Assembly: GCF_019175385.1 (NCBI RefSeq)
Contig: NC_083341.1
Location: 22,700,203-22,764,202 of the forward strand
Source of the DNA: Lycium barbarum
Lineage: Eukaryota; Streptophyta; Magnoliopsida; Solanales; Solanaceae
Reading direction: 5' to 3'
DNA length: 64,000 bases
Part shown: positions 34,407 to 46,019 of the stretch, piece after piece
How positions within the stretch are numbered: the stretch's first letter is position 1
Layout: each line of letters starts with the position of its first letter
The notes under the pieces: model-generated
What the model was told of the DNA's origin: nothing
Seen by the model: only the letters and a program-made list of their open reading frames with translations
Database searches by the model: none
Program-made: the position numbers and the translations under genes

Positions 34407-36488
34407 TGTCACGACCCCAACTGGCGGATCGTGCGAGCACTTACCATATTTCTAACTAGTAGGCGAACCCTGACCAACCACCTAAATACTCATCCATTTT
34501 ATAGTAAATACTTTCTTAAAACTCACAAGATTAAAATAAAAGCTTCATACAGACTCCGTTTCAAATACAATACAACTGAAAAGAATTTCCCGAGATCTAA
34601 TCTAGACAGGTACAAAGGCTCCTACTACACAGGGAGGACAATAGATGACCTAGCCTCTGCCTGGAGTGAGATAAGCGAGGCTGTAGGAGAGTGCTTGGAA
34701 ATCCACACGAAGAAACTTCAGCTTAAACCTGCAACATACCTACCCCCCAAAAGGGATGTAGTAAGAGTAGTATCAGTACACCACACGTACTGGTAAGCAT
34801 CATAGGTTGACTGAGATTAGTTCACGCAACACAATATAAAGTCAATAAGATAAGAAGATAAGTCAAAGGCTCTCGGGATTCTCAATATTAATTCCTTTAC
34901 TATCACCCTCTTATCTCCCTACTTCAGCTATTCACTTTTTTTATTCCCAAGAATCACATGTTTTCTAATTAATCCTAACCAATCCTTTCCTTCCATTCAA
35001 CTTATTAAATCTCGTCTCTACGTTCGCCATACCCTCTAATTTCTACCCTTTTTGCCCGTAGAATTTATCTACTCAATCTACTTACTACGATGTGATACAC
35101 CTAGGGAATGGCTTACCATCAGAAATCCGCTACTATCATTACCTTTAAAATAGTCACCGCCCATACAATCTCAATGAAATCATAGAATATGCACAATGCA
35201 ATATAACAGACTGGCAGTACACACATGCAGAATGTAGAGATATGAGATGCAATGCAATGCAGATGTGACGCAAGGGCCCAACCACGCTGTACATACATGC
35301 TAACTGATGTCATTGCTCAGTAGCCATGACCTGCAGGGGACCCATGGCGTTCATGTACCACTCGTTCCGGAACGAGCCTCGGACCTGAGCCACAAATCCT
35401 CCGCTCCGAAAAGAACTTCGGACGCGGTCCACATCAATGTATTACTCGTTTGCGGAATGAACCTCAGACCACGAGCTCACAACTAGGCCTTACAACTAGA
35501 TAACACGGCTGTCACTTACTCAGACTTTCTGCTTCCATATATTTCCTCATAAGCACATGCAGTGTAATACAATGATGCAAATAAATCAAACGAAGTCATG
35601 AATCATGCCCTGGATGGGCGTAATGCAAATCCTGATTTCCTTCGGTCCTTTCGATACAACCTTTGTTAACAAGGACAAAAATCAAGCATATATTTCAACA
35701 TACTTGGGGATAAAGACTGAAGTCCAATACTTCTAGTAATGCATGATCTAAACAATGGAATACCCCCCCCCCCCCCTCCTTCTAGCCATGAAGCATAATT
35801 CATTCTCATTCCGTAACACATACCCCTCAACAATGATATCACTCTCCGCTTAATAAATATTTATTGTTACCTAGCTAATATTTACACTTAGTTTTAGTTA
35901 AACTTACGAATATGTCCATCCAAACTCCATGTCTGAAGATCTAATCATGCAATCTCCTATCAACTCTAAAAGCATATACGATTCACTAATCAAAGTCTAA
36001 CTTAAGTAAACCATAACCTACTTAGTTGATGAACAGCTAATTGAATCTCCATGAATTGCTTGCCTTCCTAACCTTCATCCGAATCCATGAGAGGTAATAG
36101 TTGTAGGAAACAGTGTGGAGGAATAGAAAAGTCTCTTTTCTTGGTGTCAAGGGTTTTTCTTTCATATGGAACCCTAATAGCAGCCTTGGAGAGTCTTTGA
36201 TATAAAAAGGAGGGTAAAATAAACTAAGCGAACAAAAACGCGTTCACTGCCCCACTTCGACCGCAACAGCGGTCATGTGTCCGCTATAGAAATACCGCTG
36301 TGGCGGTCCCTTGATCGCTATAGCGGTCTGTTTCCTTCCCCGGGCCCACGATTTCTAATTCTATCCGAAATTGATTTTTTTCACTATTAATCCTTAAAAC
36401 ACCTCATAGGGCTTATTATTTGCGATCCTAGACCTAGATTGGGCATAGGTTCGCAAAGTGTTAAATATCGACCGGACGGGTCATTACA
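34407..36488 (-). mobile_element. Gypsy-type LTR (2082 bp), probably solo
   Basis: On the minus strand it starts TGTAATGACCCGTCCGGTCG and ends GGGGTCGTGACA, a form common to Solanaceae chromovirus LTRs. A palindrome-rich block (ccgctatagcggt types) lies at about 36245-36335 and a C-run at 35762-35775. The flanks are ttcac and tcgga, so no target duplication is visible although the gag-protease reading around it looks continuous. The 148-codon frame at 34350-34796 runs from copia DNA into this LTR and is not a gene. Confidence 0.7.
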
Positions 36489-37560
36489 TCGGAAGTAAAA
36501 GTAGCAGCAATAGACTGAGTTCCTTCCTGCTCATCCAGTTGAACTACAGAGTTGCTCCTCATTCCTTGATATTTCTTGGATCTAGTAAACTGGAAATCTA
36601 GTTGAAAAACCACAAGCCTGTAATATTTTTCTATAGTATGGTTAATCATCTTACAATAGGTGTAAAATAGATTGTTTTTCTTTCCTCTGTAAGTATTGTT
36701 TCCTCTGAAACCATTGTTTCCACCCTTCAGTTGATTGTTAACTCCAGATCCAGATCTAGATTTTTGCTGAGTGTTGAGATTAGTTACTGAGATGGTGAGT
36801 GTCCTACCATGAAAGAAGAACCATTACCAGAAAATTGTACAAAGACATGAGTTTCTCTTTGATTTTCATCCTGCATCGATAGAGAATATGCATGATTGAC
36901 ATAAGGTAAGGGGATAATCATGAGGATATTGCACTTAGCTTGTGCATAAATGTCATTCAATCCCAGGAGGAAATGAATAAGCCTCTCATCCTCCTTAAAC
37001 TGAATCATCGTCTTCTTGCTTTAACAGGTGCACACATAAGAGCACAACACATTAGTGCAGGAGTATCCAACTCATCCAAGAACCTTTTCATCTTAGTGAA
37101 ATAACCAAGAATATCACTAGATTCTTAAACTAAATCTACTAACTGTTTCTGCAGGTGGTAGAGTTTGGCAACACTTGGTTGTCCAAACCTTTGTTCAAGA
37201 TCCAATCAAAGATCCTTAACTTTTCTAGAGTAAAGAACATTGTCAGCAATATCTTTAGAGAGTGAATTCAAACGCCAAGATGTTACTATATCATTACAAC
37301 GATTCTAAAGTTTGAAAGATGAATCAGTTGAGGCTGGAGCAGTGCATGACTCATCTATAAACCCTAACTTGTTTTTTGATAAAAGGAGATGAGAATGGAT
37401 GTCCTCCATCTCGGATACCCTTTACCATCAGAAAGAGTATTAACCAGCAGCATACCTGGTGCATCAAATGGATAAGAAAGAGGGATGAGAAGTGTCAATG
37501 GCAACTCCATTGCCTTCCTGAGCTGTTGGAGTAGGATTGGTTTCAGTGTTATCAGGTATT
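36489..37560 (-). pseudogene. Old copia gag, degenerate
   Basis: From about 37560 downwards the minus strand encodes a copia gag of the UBN2 kind. Readable parts are NKLGFIDESCTAPASTDSSF, NSLSKDIADNVLYSRKVKDL, FKEDERLIHFLLGLNDIYAQ and NHAYSLSMQDENQRETHVF. A decayed zinc knuckle follows (YCKMINHTIEKYYRL, second Cys now Tyr). Stops occur near the start and in the middle. It ends at the inserted gypsy LTR. Confidence 0.8.
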
Positions 37561-37660
37561 TTGAGAGAAAGAAGAAGAAGAGTTGAGTAAAAAAAAGAAA
37601 AAAGAAAGATGAGCTAGCAGAGGAAGAAAAACAAAAAGAAATTGAGCTAAGCAGATCTTA

Positions 37661-37674
37661 CTGCACTGATACCA
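37661..37674 (-). promoter_or_regulatory. Primer-binding site of the old copia element
   Basis: The minus strand reads tggtatcagtgcag directly after the LTR. This matches the initiator tRNA-Met complement tggtatcagagc except for one base. Confidence 0.75.
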
Positions 37675-38071
37675 TGATGAAATACAAGAAAGAATGTATG
37701 GAGAATTTTCTATATTTCTTGATCAACAATTTACAGATTCCTACCACTAATTTATACATGTATATTGCTGGAACTTGTACCAATGAAAACTAGCCTAGTG
37801 TATAATATCCTAACTAATTTGATCTTCCACTATCTACAAGAATCTTTGTATAGCTGTGTTGATTGTGAAATGTCTCGGTTGGGCTTGAGCTTATTCCCTT
37901 TAATAGAATTCCTTTGCATATCAATTAAGCCCAACATGGTTTGGCCCAAGTTGCCATAAACAAACTGGCCCATTCCTTTCTTTTTAGATATCGACTTGTG
38001 TGTATTGCTTTGGTCGATAGCATTGGCTTTGTTCTTCGATTGTTCTTCTTTGTGTGAGATCAACATCTTCT
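37675..38071 (-). repeat. 5' LTR of the old copia element
   Basis: This is alignable with 26529-26904, but it has about 70 extra bases near 37835-37905 and lacks about 30 bases near 37772. The terminal TGTTGGAG of the other LTR is not recognisable at its outer end. Confidence 0.75.
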
Positions 38072-39711
38072 TATATTGCTTTACCATTCAACTTCTCAGC
38101 ATATCTAGTTGAGTATTCATTAGTTAACCATGTCGATTAAAATTATAAAATTCTTATTTAATAATATATGACTATTGTAGAAGATATGAAACAACGAGAG
38201 AAATAGCATTGACCTAACCTACGCTAGCGATAAGGCCGCCAAGGATTTGCCTAATCGCTCAAAGAAATTCCACGTACGTGTACTACCACTTGGAACTGTT
38301 TGGAGGAGCTTTTGGAGCGTGATGTTCATGTAGCATGTCATAATCCTCTGTGAATTATTTTAAGATGAGTTCATGGTAGTTCAGAGAGTTCTGTGAACAC
38401 CCAATAATTTAGATATGAAAGTCACAAAACAATAGGAATAGCTTATGAAGTTTTAACGTGCAAATTCAATTAGTTTTCCCTATTTTCACTTTTTTTTTTT
38501 TTTTTTTTTTTTTTTTGCATTTTCCTTTTCCACCTCTATTTTATTTATTTTGTGTCTGAGATTTGAGTGAGAATACACACAAAAGAAAAGAAGGAAGGAA
38601 ACTCCAAACATTCAAATTCCATGAATAAAAGCCACGGCTCTTCACTTCAAATCTGCAAGTTAATTTCTTAAGTTAGAAATTTTCGTCTCTTTTGAAATTT
38701 TGAATTGAGATCAAATAAGAGGCTCATTGGATTTGTTTATGATATCACGAGACTATGTTTTTAAATTGTGATGAAGCTTTAGTACACATTGCCATAAAGT
38801 AAATAGGAATTTTTTGTTTTTGTTTTTTCGAGACTTGGAGTTATCTAGTTCTACATTTATTCTGGTATACTTTGTCTAAATACTTGATCCAGAGAATAAT
38901 AACATTTGCATAAATAGGAATTCTTATTTCAGGTTAGAGTACTAATGATGTGAATTCATTGTTTTCATTGTGTTGCATTTCCATTAATTGTCCATGTAAG
39001 CTTAAATTTGGCACTTACGTAATTAAAAAAATTCAACCATTTCCGAGATTTGTTTTCTTGTATATTTTATATGCAGGGTGTGATTATCCTTGAAAATGTC
39101 ATTTTTACTTATGGGATGTATTTCCTTTTTAAAGTTGTTTTTCTTTCCTTATTCTTTGTGGAATAGTGCAATTCCCTTTAGAAAATGTTATTTTGCTGGT
39201 GCAGATTTCTTTTAAGCAGAAGTATTGTGATTCCTTTATTAAAAAAGTTATTACTTTTTTACTTGTGCAAGTATATTTTAAATGGGAAGTTTGTCACTCC
39301 CCATTATTGTGGATGTTATTTTTACTCGTGTTGTTAGTAGTAGTGAATAGTTGTGATGTGATTCCCGTTTGAATGTCATTTTCATTTATTTCTTAAACAA
39401 AAAAAAAGAACTTACTTCTGATTAATTAGGGATGGCTTGTGTTCACTCTAGGAAAGATTTGTTCGGAACATAACAGGAAAATATCCATGCATCGATAGTT
39501 GAAACAAAATACTAAATCAGAGAAGACTACAAGGTAACAGAGGTTAAAAAAAGAAATAGAAAAACTAAATTAACATTGATTACATATGATGAACCAAAAG
39601 TACTACAAATTAAGCTACCCAGCTAGCTTTTTATAGTAAAATTAGTCATTATTCCTCAATATAAAGTCATGATACACTTGACTTTATCCATTATTCGTAC
39701 AAAGATAACAA
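38072..39711. other. Low-copy-looking DNA downstream of the peptide gene
   Basis: No gene is recognised. It contains a 27-base T-run at 38490-38516 and, at about 39080-39380, a series of diverged repeats of a gtgattccttt...aaaatgttatttttact-like unit. The 68-codon frame at 39166-39372 lies in that repeat and has no recognisable domain. Confidence 0.5.
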
Positions 39712-39775
39712 ACAACAACATACCCAGTGTAATCTCATAAAAGTCCGGGTATCATACAAAGACGGAAAGACAAAC
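39712..39775. repeat. 3' tail fragment of the RTE LINE family
   Basis: It reads aacaaacaacaacataccca followed by gtgtaatctcataaaagtcc. This matches the 3' end of the LINE at 40507 and the tail at 8718. It lies about 80 bp beyond the stop codon of the peptide gene. Confidence 0.6.
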
Positions 39776-39857
39776 AGAAAAAGAAACACAGAAGGAAACC
39801 TTGAAAACACAAATATTGCACAGCAAGGACACCAATAATGTGCTATTTCCATTTAGT

Positions 39858-40236
39858 CTACTCACTACCACATTTATAAATACCCCCGTAAAAACGTAAA
39901 CATGAGTAGCAGACCCAACCATCAGAGCAATCTGCGTGCGCTTTACAACTTCTATTACAAGTTAACCAATCATTAAGTTGAGGGAGTAGTCTTCTCTGAA
40001 ATTCTGAGAGATTAGGATCCACGTCTCGAGTAGCACATACAATATCGACTGAAATATTTTACCATCACAATAAACAAATTATGATTAGTTTAACATGAAT
40101 AAATACACCTCAAAACAACATGCATAGAAATATACATGCAAATTCAATAGATATTAAATTTTTGCACAATCAAATACTAACCTGTAGCAGCCATGACAAA
40201 AATAGCAAGAATGAAACCAAACTTTAGCATTGCCAT
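39858..40236 (-). CDS. Metallocarboxypeptidase-inhibitor-like secreted cystine-knot peptide (2 exons)
   Basis: Exon 1 is 40236-40182 and exon 2 is 40048-39858. The 133-bp AT-rich intron starts GTTAGT and ends TTTCAG. The product is 81 aa. Residues 1-24 (MAMLKFGFILAIFVMAATVD then IVCA) form a likely signal peptide cleaved after VCA. A propeptide-like stretch follows to residue 48. The knottin core has Cys 49, 53, 59, 65, 68 and 78, spacing CX3CX5CX5CX2CX9C. It begins CNRSCKAHADCSDGWVCYSC, which resembles potato PCI and tomato TCMP peptides that block metallocarboxypeptidases. Those have six residues, not nine, before the last Cys and end in a Gly-Pro-Tyr-Val-Gly tail that plugs the enzyme. Here the protein ends CGSE, so inhibition may be lost or the target changed. 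The frame is intact. This is the only host gene I can support here. Confidence 0.78.
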
Positions 40237-40310
40237 GCCAGCAATAGTTAATATTAGCTCTTCACGCTTTATGGAAGTTTTGTGCGAGTATCTTATTGAT
40301 TTTCAGAGGC

Positions 40311-40320
40311 TAATTTATAG
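40311..40320 (-). promoter_or_regulatory. TATA box of the peptide gene
   Basis: The minus strand reads ctataaatta, 75 bp upstream of the ATG, which gives a 5' leader of about 45 nt. Fewer than 190 bp separate it from the 3' tail of the LINE at 40507, so proximal promoter space is short. Confidence 0.55.
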
Positions 40321-40506
40321 ATCTCTCATGAAATAGACTCTCACTCGAGCATTAATTACAAGGGAATCTTTTTATATTTTTAATTATCATTTCTAGCTCG
40401 TTAATATGGTCAAGGCCGGGTTAGCCGCCTCCATTTTTAAATAATGCAGTCAATAAATTCAGGGCTCCTTTATCTCCGTACACCTCCTAGATTTCTTCGT
40501 GTACAT

Positions 40507-41568
40507 TACAACAACAACAACATACTCAGTGTGATTCTATAAGTGAGATCTGGAAAGGGTAGAATGTATGCAGACTTTATCTCTGCCTTTGTGGGGCAGA
40601 AAGACTGTTTTCGAAAGACCTTCGGCTCAAAAAAGGAAAAAAGAAGGAAAGAAGAAAAATGAAAGTGGAATGAATAGAAAAATACTTCGAAGCAGATACA
40701 AAAAGTATAGCAGTAAAATAGCAAGATACCACGCAAATGTTTCAACAAATGTTAATGCACATCGAAGAGTAAACTACGTGAGTACTAGATAATATTGCTA
40801 ATAACAAGAGGCAAAACAAATGCAGGAATAAATAGTAATACACACCGGAGCATAAGAGACTATGCGATAATTGAATCCCACTACCTACTAACCTTCTACC
40901 CTAATCTTCGACCTCAAGTCCTTCCTATCTAAGGTCATGTCTTCACTCAGCTGAAGTTGTGTCATGTCTTGTCTAATCACCTCCCCCACCCCCCAATTCT
41001 TCTTCGGCCTACCTCTACCTCTCCGAATTCCTGCTATTGCTAACCTCCGCAACTCTTTACTGGCGCATTCTCACTCCTCCTCTTCACATGATCAAACCAT
41101 CTCAGCCTCGCTTCCCTCATCTTGTCCGCCACTGATGCCACTCCTACCTTATCCTGTATAACTTCATTCCTAATCATATCTCTCCGAGTATGCCCACACA
41201 TCCATCTAAGCATCCTCATCTCCGCTACCTTCATCTTCTGAACCTGAGAGTTTTTTACTGGCCAACACTCCACCCCATACAACAATGTTCGTCTAAACAC
41301 CGCTCTATAAAACTTACTTTTAAGCCTAGGCGACACATTCTTATCGCACAGCACCCCGTAGACAAGCCTCCATTTCACCCACCCAGCTCTAATACGATGT
41401 ACGACATCATCGTCAATCTTCCCGTCTCCTTGGATTATGGACCCAAGATATTTGAAGCTTTCTCTCTCGGGTATGACTAGGTCCTCGATCTTCACTTCCA
41501 CCTCTGGATCATGTGTTACATCACTGAACTTGCACTTCAGGTACTCTGTTTTAGTCCTGCATAACCTG
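40507..41568 (-). mobile_element. RTE-type LINE, 5'-truncated (copy 2)
   Basis: The 3' end carries a (TTG)n tail on the minus strand (caacaacaacaac at about 40508-40520). The open frame from about 41565 to 41040 encodes the C-terminal reverse-transcriptase region. It includes [59 protein letters not shown] and [21 protein letters not shown] 3' untranslated region of about 500 bp follows. The polymerase core and endonuclease are absent. The frame is uninterrupted for over 150 codons, unlike its counterpart at 1-475. It sits between the peptide gene promoter and the duplicated block. Confidence 0.85.
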
Positions 41569-41585
41569 AAATTAAAAAAATATTA

Positions 41586-41829
41586 CTTCCTCCATCTCAA
41601 TCTAAGTGTCTTACTTTCCTTTTTTGTCTGTCTAAAATGTCTCTTTCTGTATTTAGCAAGTTGACAATTCAAGCATCTTACATGGTAAGTTTATAACCAC
41701 AAGATTCAAATCACATTTTAGTACATTATACACCTATTTAATTTAAGACCACATGATTCAAAAGTTTCTCCTTATTTCTTAAACTCCCTGCCTAGTTAAA
41801 CTAAGACACTTAAATTGGGATGGAGGGAG
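41586..41829. mobile_element. Stowaway-type MITE, uninterrupted (244 bp)
   Basis: Inverted ends are cttcctccatctcaatctaa and its complement-like gacacttaaattgggatgga plus gggag, with TA on each side (41584-41585, 41830-41831). This is the empty-site counterpart of 492-1665. Confidence 0.85.
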
Positions 41830-41831
41830 TA

Positions 41832-43161
41832 ATTAAAGGTGTGTTCCGTATGGAGAAAGATATTTTTCAGAAAATATTTTTCAATTTTCCAATGTTCGGT
41901 TGGTAAAAAATTCCCTAGTGGAAGTAGGGAAAACAAGTTCAAAAGTGGCATTCCACATTGATTGTGCGCTCCCAAGGGGCGGACGCGCAGCTTGTGTTAA
42001 GGTGTGTCCCCCGACACCACTTCGTCGGGAAACAAATATTAAATATATGTAAAAATAATTTGCAAAAACGATAATAAATGGTCAAAACCAATATCAATGA
42101 CAGCGAGTATCCGTTGGTTCGATGGTAAAGGCCGTGTAAGCGACATTATCCTTCAAGACACCTCATCTTCACCCCTAACCCCCACCCAACCTCCCATATT
42201 GTTTTCTAGATTATATAATAAATGCTTTTAGGATAATGTTATTTTCTTACATAACGAACACAAGAAAATAAGTAAGAAACCCACTTATTTTATTATTTAC
42301 TCATAGCGAAAACCCTTAAAAGACAATGCATAAAATCGTGTCCCTCTTTTGCTTCCGTGTTGCCCCCATTAATTTATATTATATTAAAAGTACGAAGGTT
42401 TTAGAAATGTTGATTGAACCTTTTGCTCTTTATTAAAAGACTCTACAGTAGACAAAATTCATTTAATGTTTCCTCAAATTAATATTTAATTATCTTTATA
42501 ATATTTCATCTATTTCATTTTTCGGAAAAGTAAAAAAAAATCACCATTAATTTTAGAGTCCTTTTTTACTTTGGAAACAGTGCCTTAAATGATTTTATTC
42601 CTTCTTGAAATTAAAAGTGAAGAGGAGTCTTCAACTTGCCATATTTATTATAATTAAATCGTCAAAATTGACAAGGGATGATTAACCTGCTGCAGCATCG
42701 ATCATTGGTCTGCAAAAGGATTTGTAGGATAACTCCTATTCGCTTTCTGCTAGATACGTATGAATTTTCTTCGTTTGCTTTATATTTTCCATCCTATATC
42801 TTTAGTTTGATGTATTATTTGTTATATTCATAGGTATTTAACATTTTTGTTTTCTCTTTGTTTCTCAATATTCTCAAATTATTGTCTGTTATTTAGTATT
42901 TGTTTTAATTCTTCTATTGTTGCTTATACATAATATTTAAGTTACATAATGTAAGATACATTATGTGTTGGGAGAAAAGTTCTTCAAACATTTATTCTTC
43001 AGGTCACCAGCTTCAAGCAATTTTTGGAATACTAATTAACTTGAAGGTACTAATTTTCTATTCATTCTATTTGGACGAATACTTTCAATACATGATTTAA
43101 TTTTAAGGCATAAAACAACATCAGAGAATCCCTTGAGGTACGCTTCTCATGCTTTTCGTCT
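41832..43161. other. Anonymous duplicated intergenic DNA (copy 2 of 1668-3037)
   Basis: This is nearly identical to copy 1 without the 32-bp duplication. It contains the first unit of the 373-bp repeat from about 42978. No genes are seen. Confidence 0.6.
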
Positions 43162-43166
43162 TCCCA

Positions 43167-43208
43167 GTACCACATCGGCTACACAGCAATTGCTTGAGCG
43201 ATATATAA
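43167..43208 (+). promoter_or_regulatory. snRNA-promoter-like patch (copy 2)
   Basis: GTACCACATCG at 43167-43177 and TATATAA from 43202 are again separated by 24 bp, as at 9552-9593. It lies immediately at the deletion junction. Confidence 0.35.
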
Positions 43209-43504
43209 GCCCTTTAGGGCAGCTGCAGGGTTCAGCTAGCGTAGGTCTCCATTATGCTTTCACCATTGAAATCTTCGCTTTAATTATCTACTAATTATTG
43301 GTAAGAGTAATGTTAATTTTGCTTTTTCCACATTTGCCCCTATTAAGTGTTATATGATCAAGTTTCAATGTCTATTTAATTAGGGATAGTTTAGTCAAAT
43401 TATATATTTTTGTCTAGAAGTTAGTATTTTCTTAAGGGGTGTGTAAATGACTAAGTGAACTCTTTTTTTTATCCGGAGGGAGTAGTTGTTAATAATTAGT
43501 AGAA

Positions 43505-44056
43505 CGGAAAAGGCTCAAATATGCCATCGAACTATCGAAAATAACTCATTTATGCCATTCGTCAATAGTTTTGCTCATTTATGTCATCGAACTATCGGAA
43601 ATGACTCATTTATGCCACTCATCAATAGTTTGGCTCATTTATGTCATCGCCTGTTATCAAAATTACTCATCCATGCCATTTTTCATTAACGCCGGTTTTA
43701 TAATACCAGATATGACACGTGACCTCCAATTAGAGATCTACGTCGTTTAGTTAAACTAGCCCAATTTTAAATTCCAAATTAATAAAAAATCCGACATATT
43801 GTAAAATCGGCGTTAATGAAAAATGGCATGGATGAGTCATTTTGGTAGCGGACGATGGCATAAATGAGCCAAACTATTGATGAGTGGCATAAATGAGCCA
43901 AACTATTGATGAGTGGCATAAATGAGCCAAACTATTGATGAGTGGCATAAATGAGCCATTTCCGATAGTTCGATGGCATAAATGAGCCAAACTATTGACG
44001 AGTGACATAATTGAGCCATATCTGATAGTTCGATGACATATTTGAGCCTTTTTCTG
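43505..44056. mobile_element. Mutator-like MITE (552 bp, copy 2)
   Basis: The 9-bp target duplication ttagtagaa lies at 43496-43504 and 44057-44065. Compared with 9890-10410 it lacks about 60 bp of the centre and has three consecutive copies of a 31-bp unit (gagccaaactattgatgagt plus ggcataaat) between about 43865 and 43960. Confidence 0.85.
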
Positions 44057-44534
44057 TTAGTAGAATTAAGTCATCGGTTGTTAAAATAAATTTGAGTGGA
44101 GATATAATTATATGAATAAAATAGGGCGTGATGACAAAATACTTTGAATATGATTTTATTTTTGCCTAAAATTCTTATAGATTTAGTTGAAATTTTTCAT
44201 GAGGAATTACCAACGGATTTTTCTCAATAAAATTCCTCTTTTTACAATTTTTTACCAAATGATTCTTGCGAATATTTTATATTTCTTGCCGAAATATCCG
44301 CAAGTAGTTACATGCGGAATAAAAATCCCCATGTAATGTACCGGGGAAATATGAATCCGCAAATAATAATTACCCACGAAGGTTTTTTCCTTCGGATTTT
44401 TTTTCGCAGGAAAATCCCCAGGAAACTATATTACCCGCGGATTTTTCTATATAATCCCCAAGAAAATCCCCATGTAATTTGCATTTTTCTAGTAGTGTTC
44501 TCCATCCCAATTTATGTACTGGTGTTTGAATTTT

Positions 44535-45390
44535 GATAATCAAACAAATTATTTTTTGACCGAATTTTTTTCATATACCTTTAAAATATTTTAAATTATT
44601 AATTAAAGGTAACTTATAATACTTTTTTACGTAGAGTTCTTCAAACACTTATTCTTCAGGTCACCAGCTTCAAGCAATTCTTGGAGTACTAATTAACTTG
44701 AAGGTACTAATTTCTATTCTTTTTAATACATGATATAATTTTAAGGCATAAAACAACATCAGAGTACGCCTTAAGGTATGCTTCTCATACTCTTCATCTT
44801 CCTTTTTTGTGATTTAGAATATTTTAACCTATAGTGGTTCTTTCTTGATCATCTAACCGATAATATATACTCTCTCCATCCCAATTTATGTAATGATGTC
44901 TGAATTTCAATAGTCAAGCGAATTATTTTTTGACAGCAATTTTTTCATATACCTTTTAAATATTTTGAATTATTAATTATCGTAATTTAGAATACTTTTT
45001 ATGTAGAGTTCTCCAAACACATATTCTTCAGGCGACCAGTTTCAAGCAATTCTTGGAACAGTAATTAACTTGAAGGTACTAATTTTCTATTCATTATGTT
45101 TGTGCGAATACTTTTAAAACATGATTTAATATAAGAAGTAAAACAACATAGCACAACGCCTTGAGGTACGCTTCTCATACTTTTCCTCTTCCCTTTTTTG
45201 TGATTTAGAAGAATTTTAATCTAGATATATAGTGGTTCTTTCTTGATCATCTGACCAATAACATATACTCTCTCCATCCCAGTTTATGTGATTTTCGATA
45301 GTCAAACGAATTATTCGTTTGACTGCAATGTTTTCATATGCCTTTTAAATATTTTGAATTATAAATTATATTGTAACTTATAGTACTTTT
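44535..45390. repeat. Second and third units of the 373-bp tandem repeat (copy 2)
   Basis: Anchors gtagagttct are at 44631 and about 45003. The copia insertion present in copy 1 is absent, so the ttttg site at about 44531-44535 is single. Confidence 0.75.
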
Positions 45391-46019
45391 GTGCAGCTAC
45401 ACCTCTTTCGTCTATTCTTTTGTTTGATTTTTATCTTTCTGAAAAGTTCAAATATTATAGGTGCATTGCAGATATATCCAGAATTAATTATTGTAAATCT
45501 TTCATCAAAATAGTAAAAAATTAGTTATAATTTTTTGGTCGATATCGATATATGTGGCAAGTTTGAATTACAAAAAGAAGTTAAAAGTATACAAAAAGAT
45601 CCACTGGTTATTTAAAGTTAGAACATGTGTTTGATGGTTTTGTAATATTTGAATTGGAGTGACCGGATATCGTCCGAAACATAAAGATGAATAATTAGAT
45701 TAAGTTAGATAAATATTATTTAGAGTTACATTACTTTTATTTTATAAAGTACACAAACGTTATTTGATTGTATCTCATCAATCTTTGTAGTTCATTTCTA
45801 TTAAGTTAAATAAATGTTCTTTACAATTACATGAATATTCTTTACACTTTATATTGATACACAAAATTTGCTCGTACATTAATTAAATTAGTTATATAAT
45901 GTGTTGACTTGATCTAACATGATCAATTGTTATGAATAGCACATGTGAGAATTAAAGATGTAATAGATACACAATATTTGCAATTTAATATGATTACTAA
46001 ATTAAAGGCCAAATCCGTC
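45391..46019. other. Anonymous duplicated intergenic DNA
   Basis: Counterpart of 17401-18039. No features are recognised. Confidence 0.5.

Larger units (their letters stand above)
26529..38071 (-). mobile_element. Old Ty1/copia element, minus strand, interrupted by two gypsy LTRs (copy 1)
   Basis: On the minus strand it runs 5' LTR (about 38071-37675), primer site tggtatcagtgcag (37674-37661), gag, protease, integrase, reverse transcriptase, RNase H, polypurine tract (near 26905-26920) and 3' LTR (26904-26529). The 4.28-kb solo LTR at 29819-34102 lies between protease and integrase. The 2.08-kb LTR at 34407-36488 lies between the gag zinc knuckle and protease. Every coding block carries stops or frameshifts. 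LTRs differ by indels of tens of bases, so the insertion is old. No target duplication was found, and the outer few bases of the 5' LTR seem lost. The part from 26529 to about 28130 recurs in copy 2 (62049-64000). Confidence 0.85.
43162..44497. mobile_element. Right-end remnant of the CACTA element
   Basis: This ends TTTTTCTAGTAGTG at 44497, followed by ttc. Its left end is a deletion junction at 43162-43165: gtcttcc of the flank is joined to cagtaccacatcgg, which in copy 1 lies 6.5 kb further on. The overlap at the junction is only tcc. Confidence 0.88.

Noticed and set aside
34350..34796. 148-codon plus-strand frame
   Set aside because: It crosses the junction between copia DNA and an inserted gypsy LTR and has no recognisable domain.
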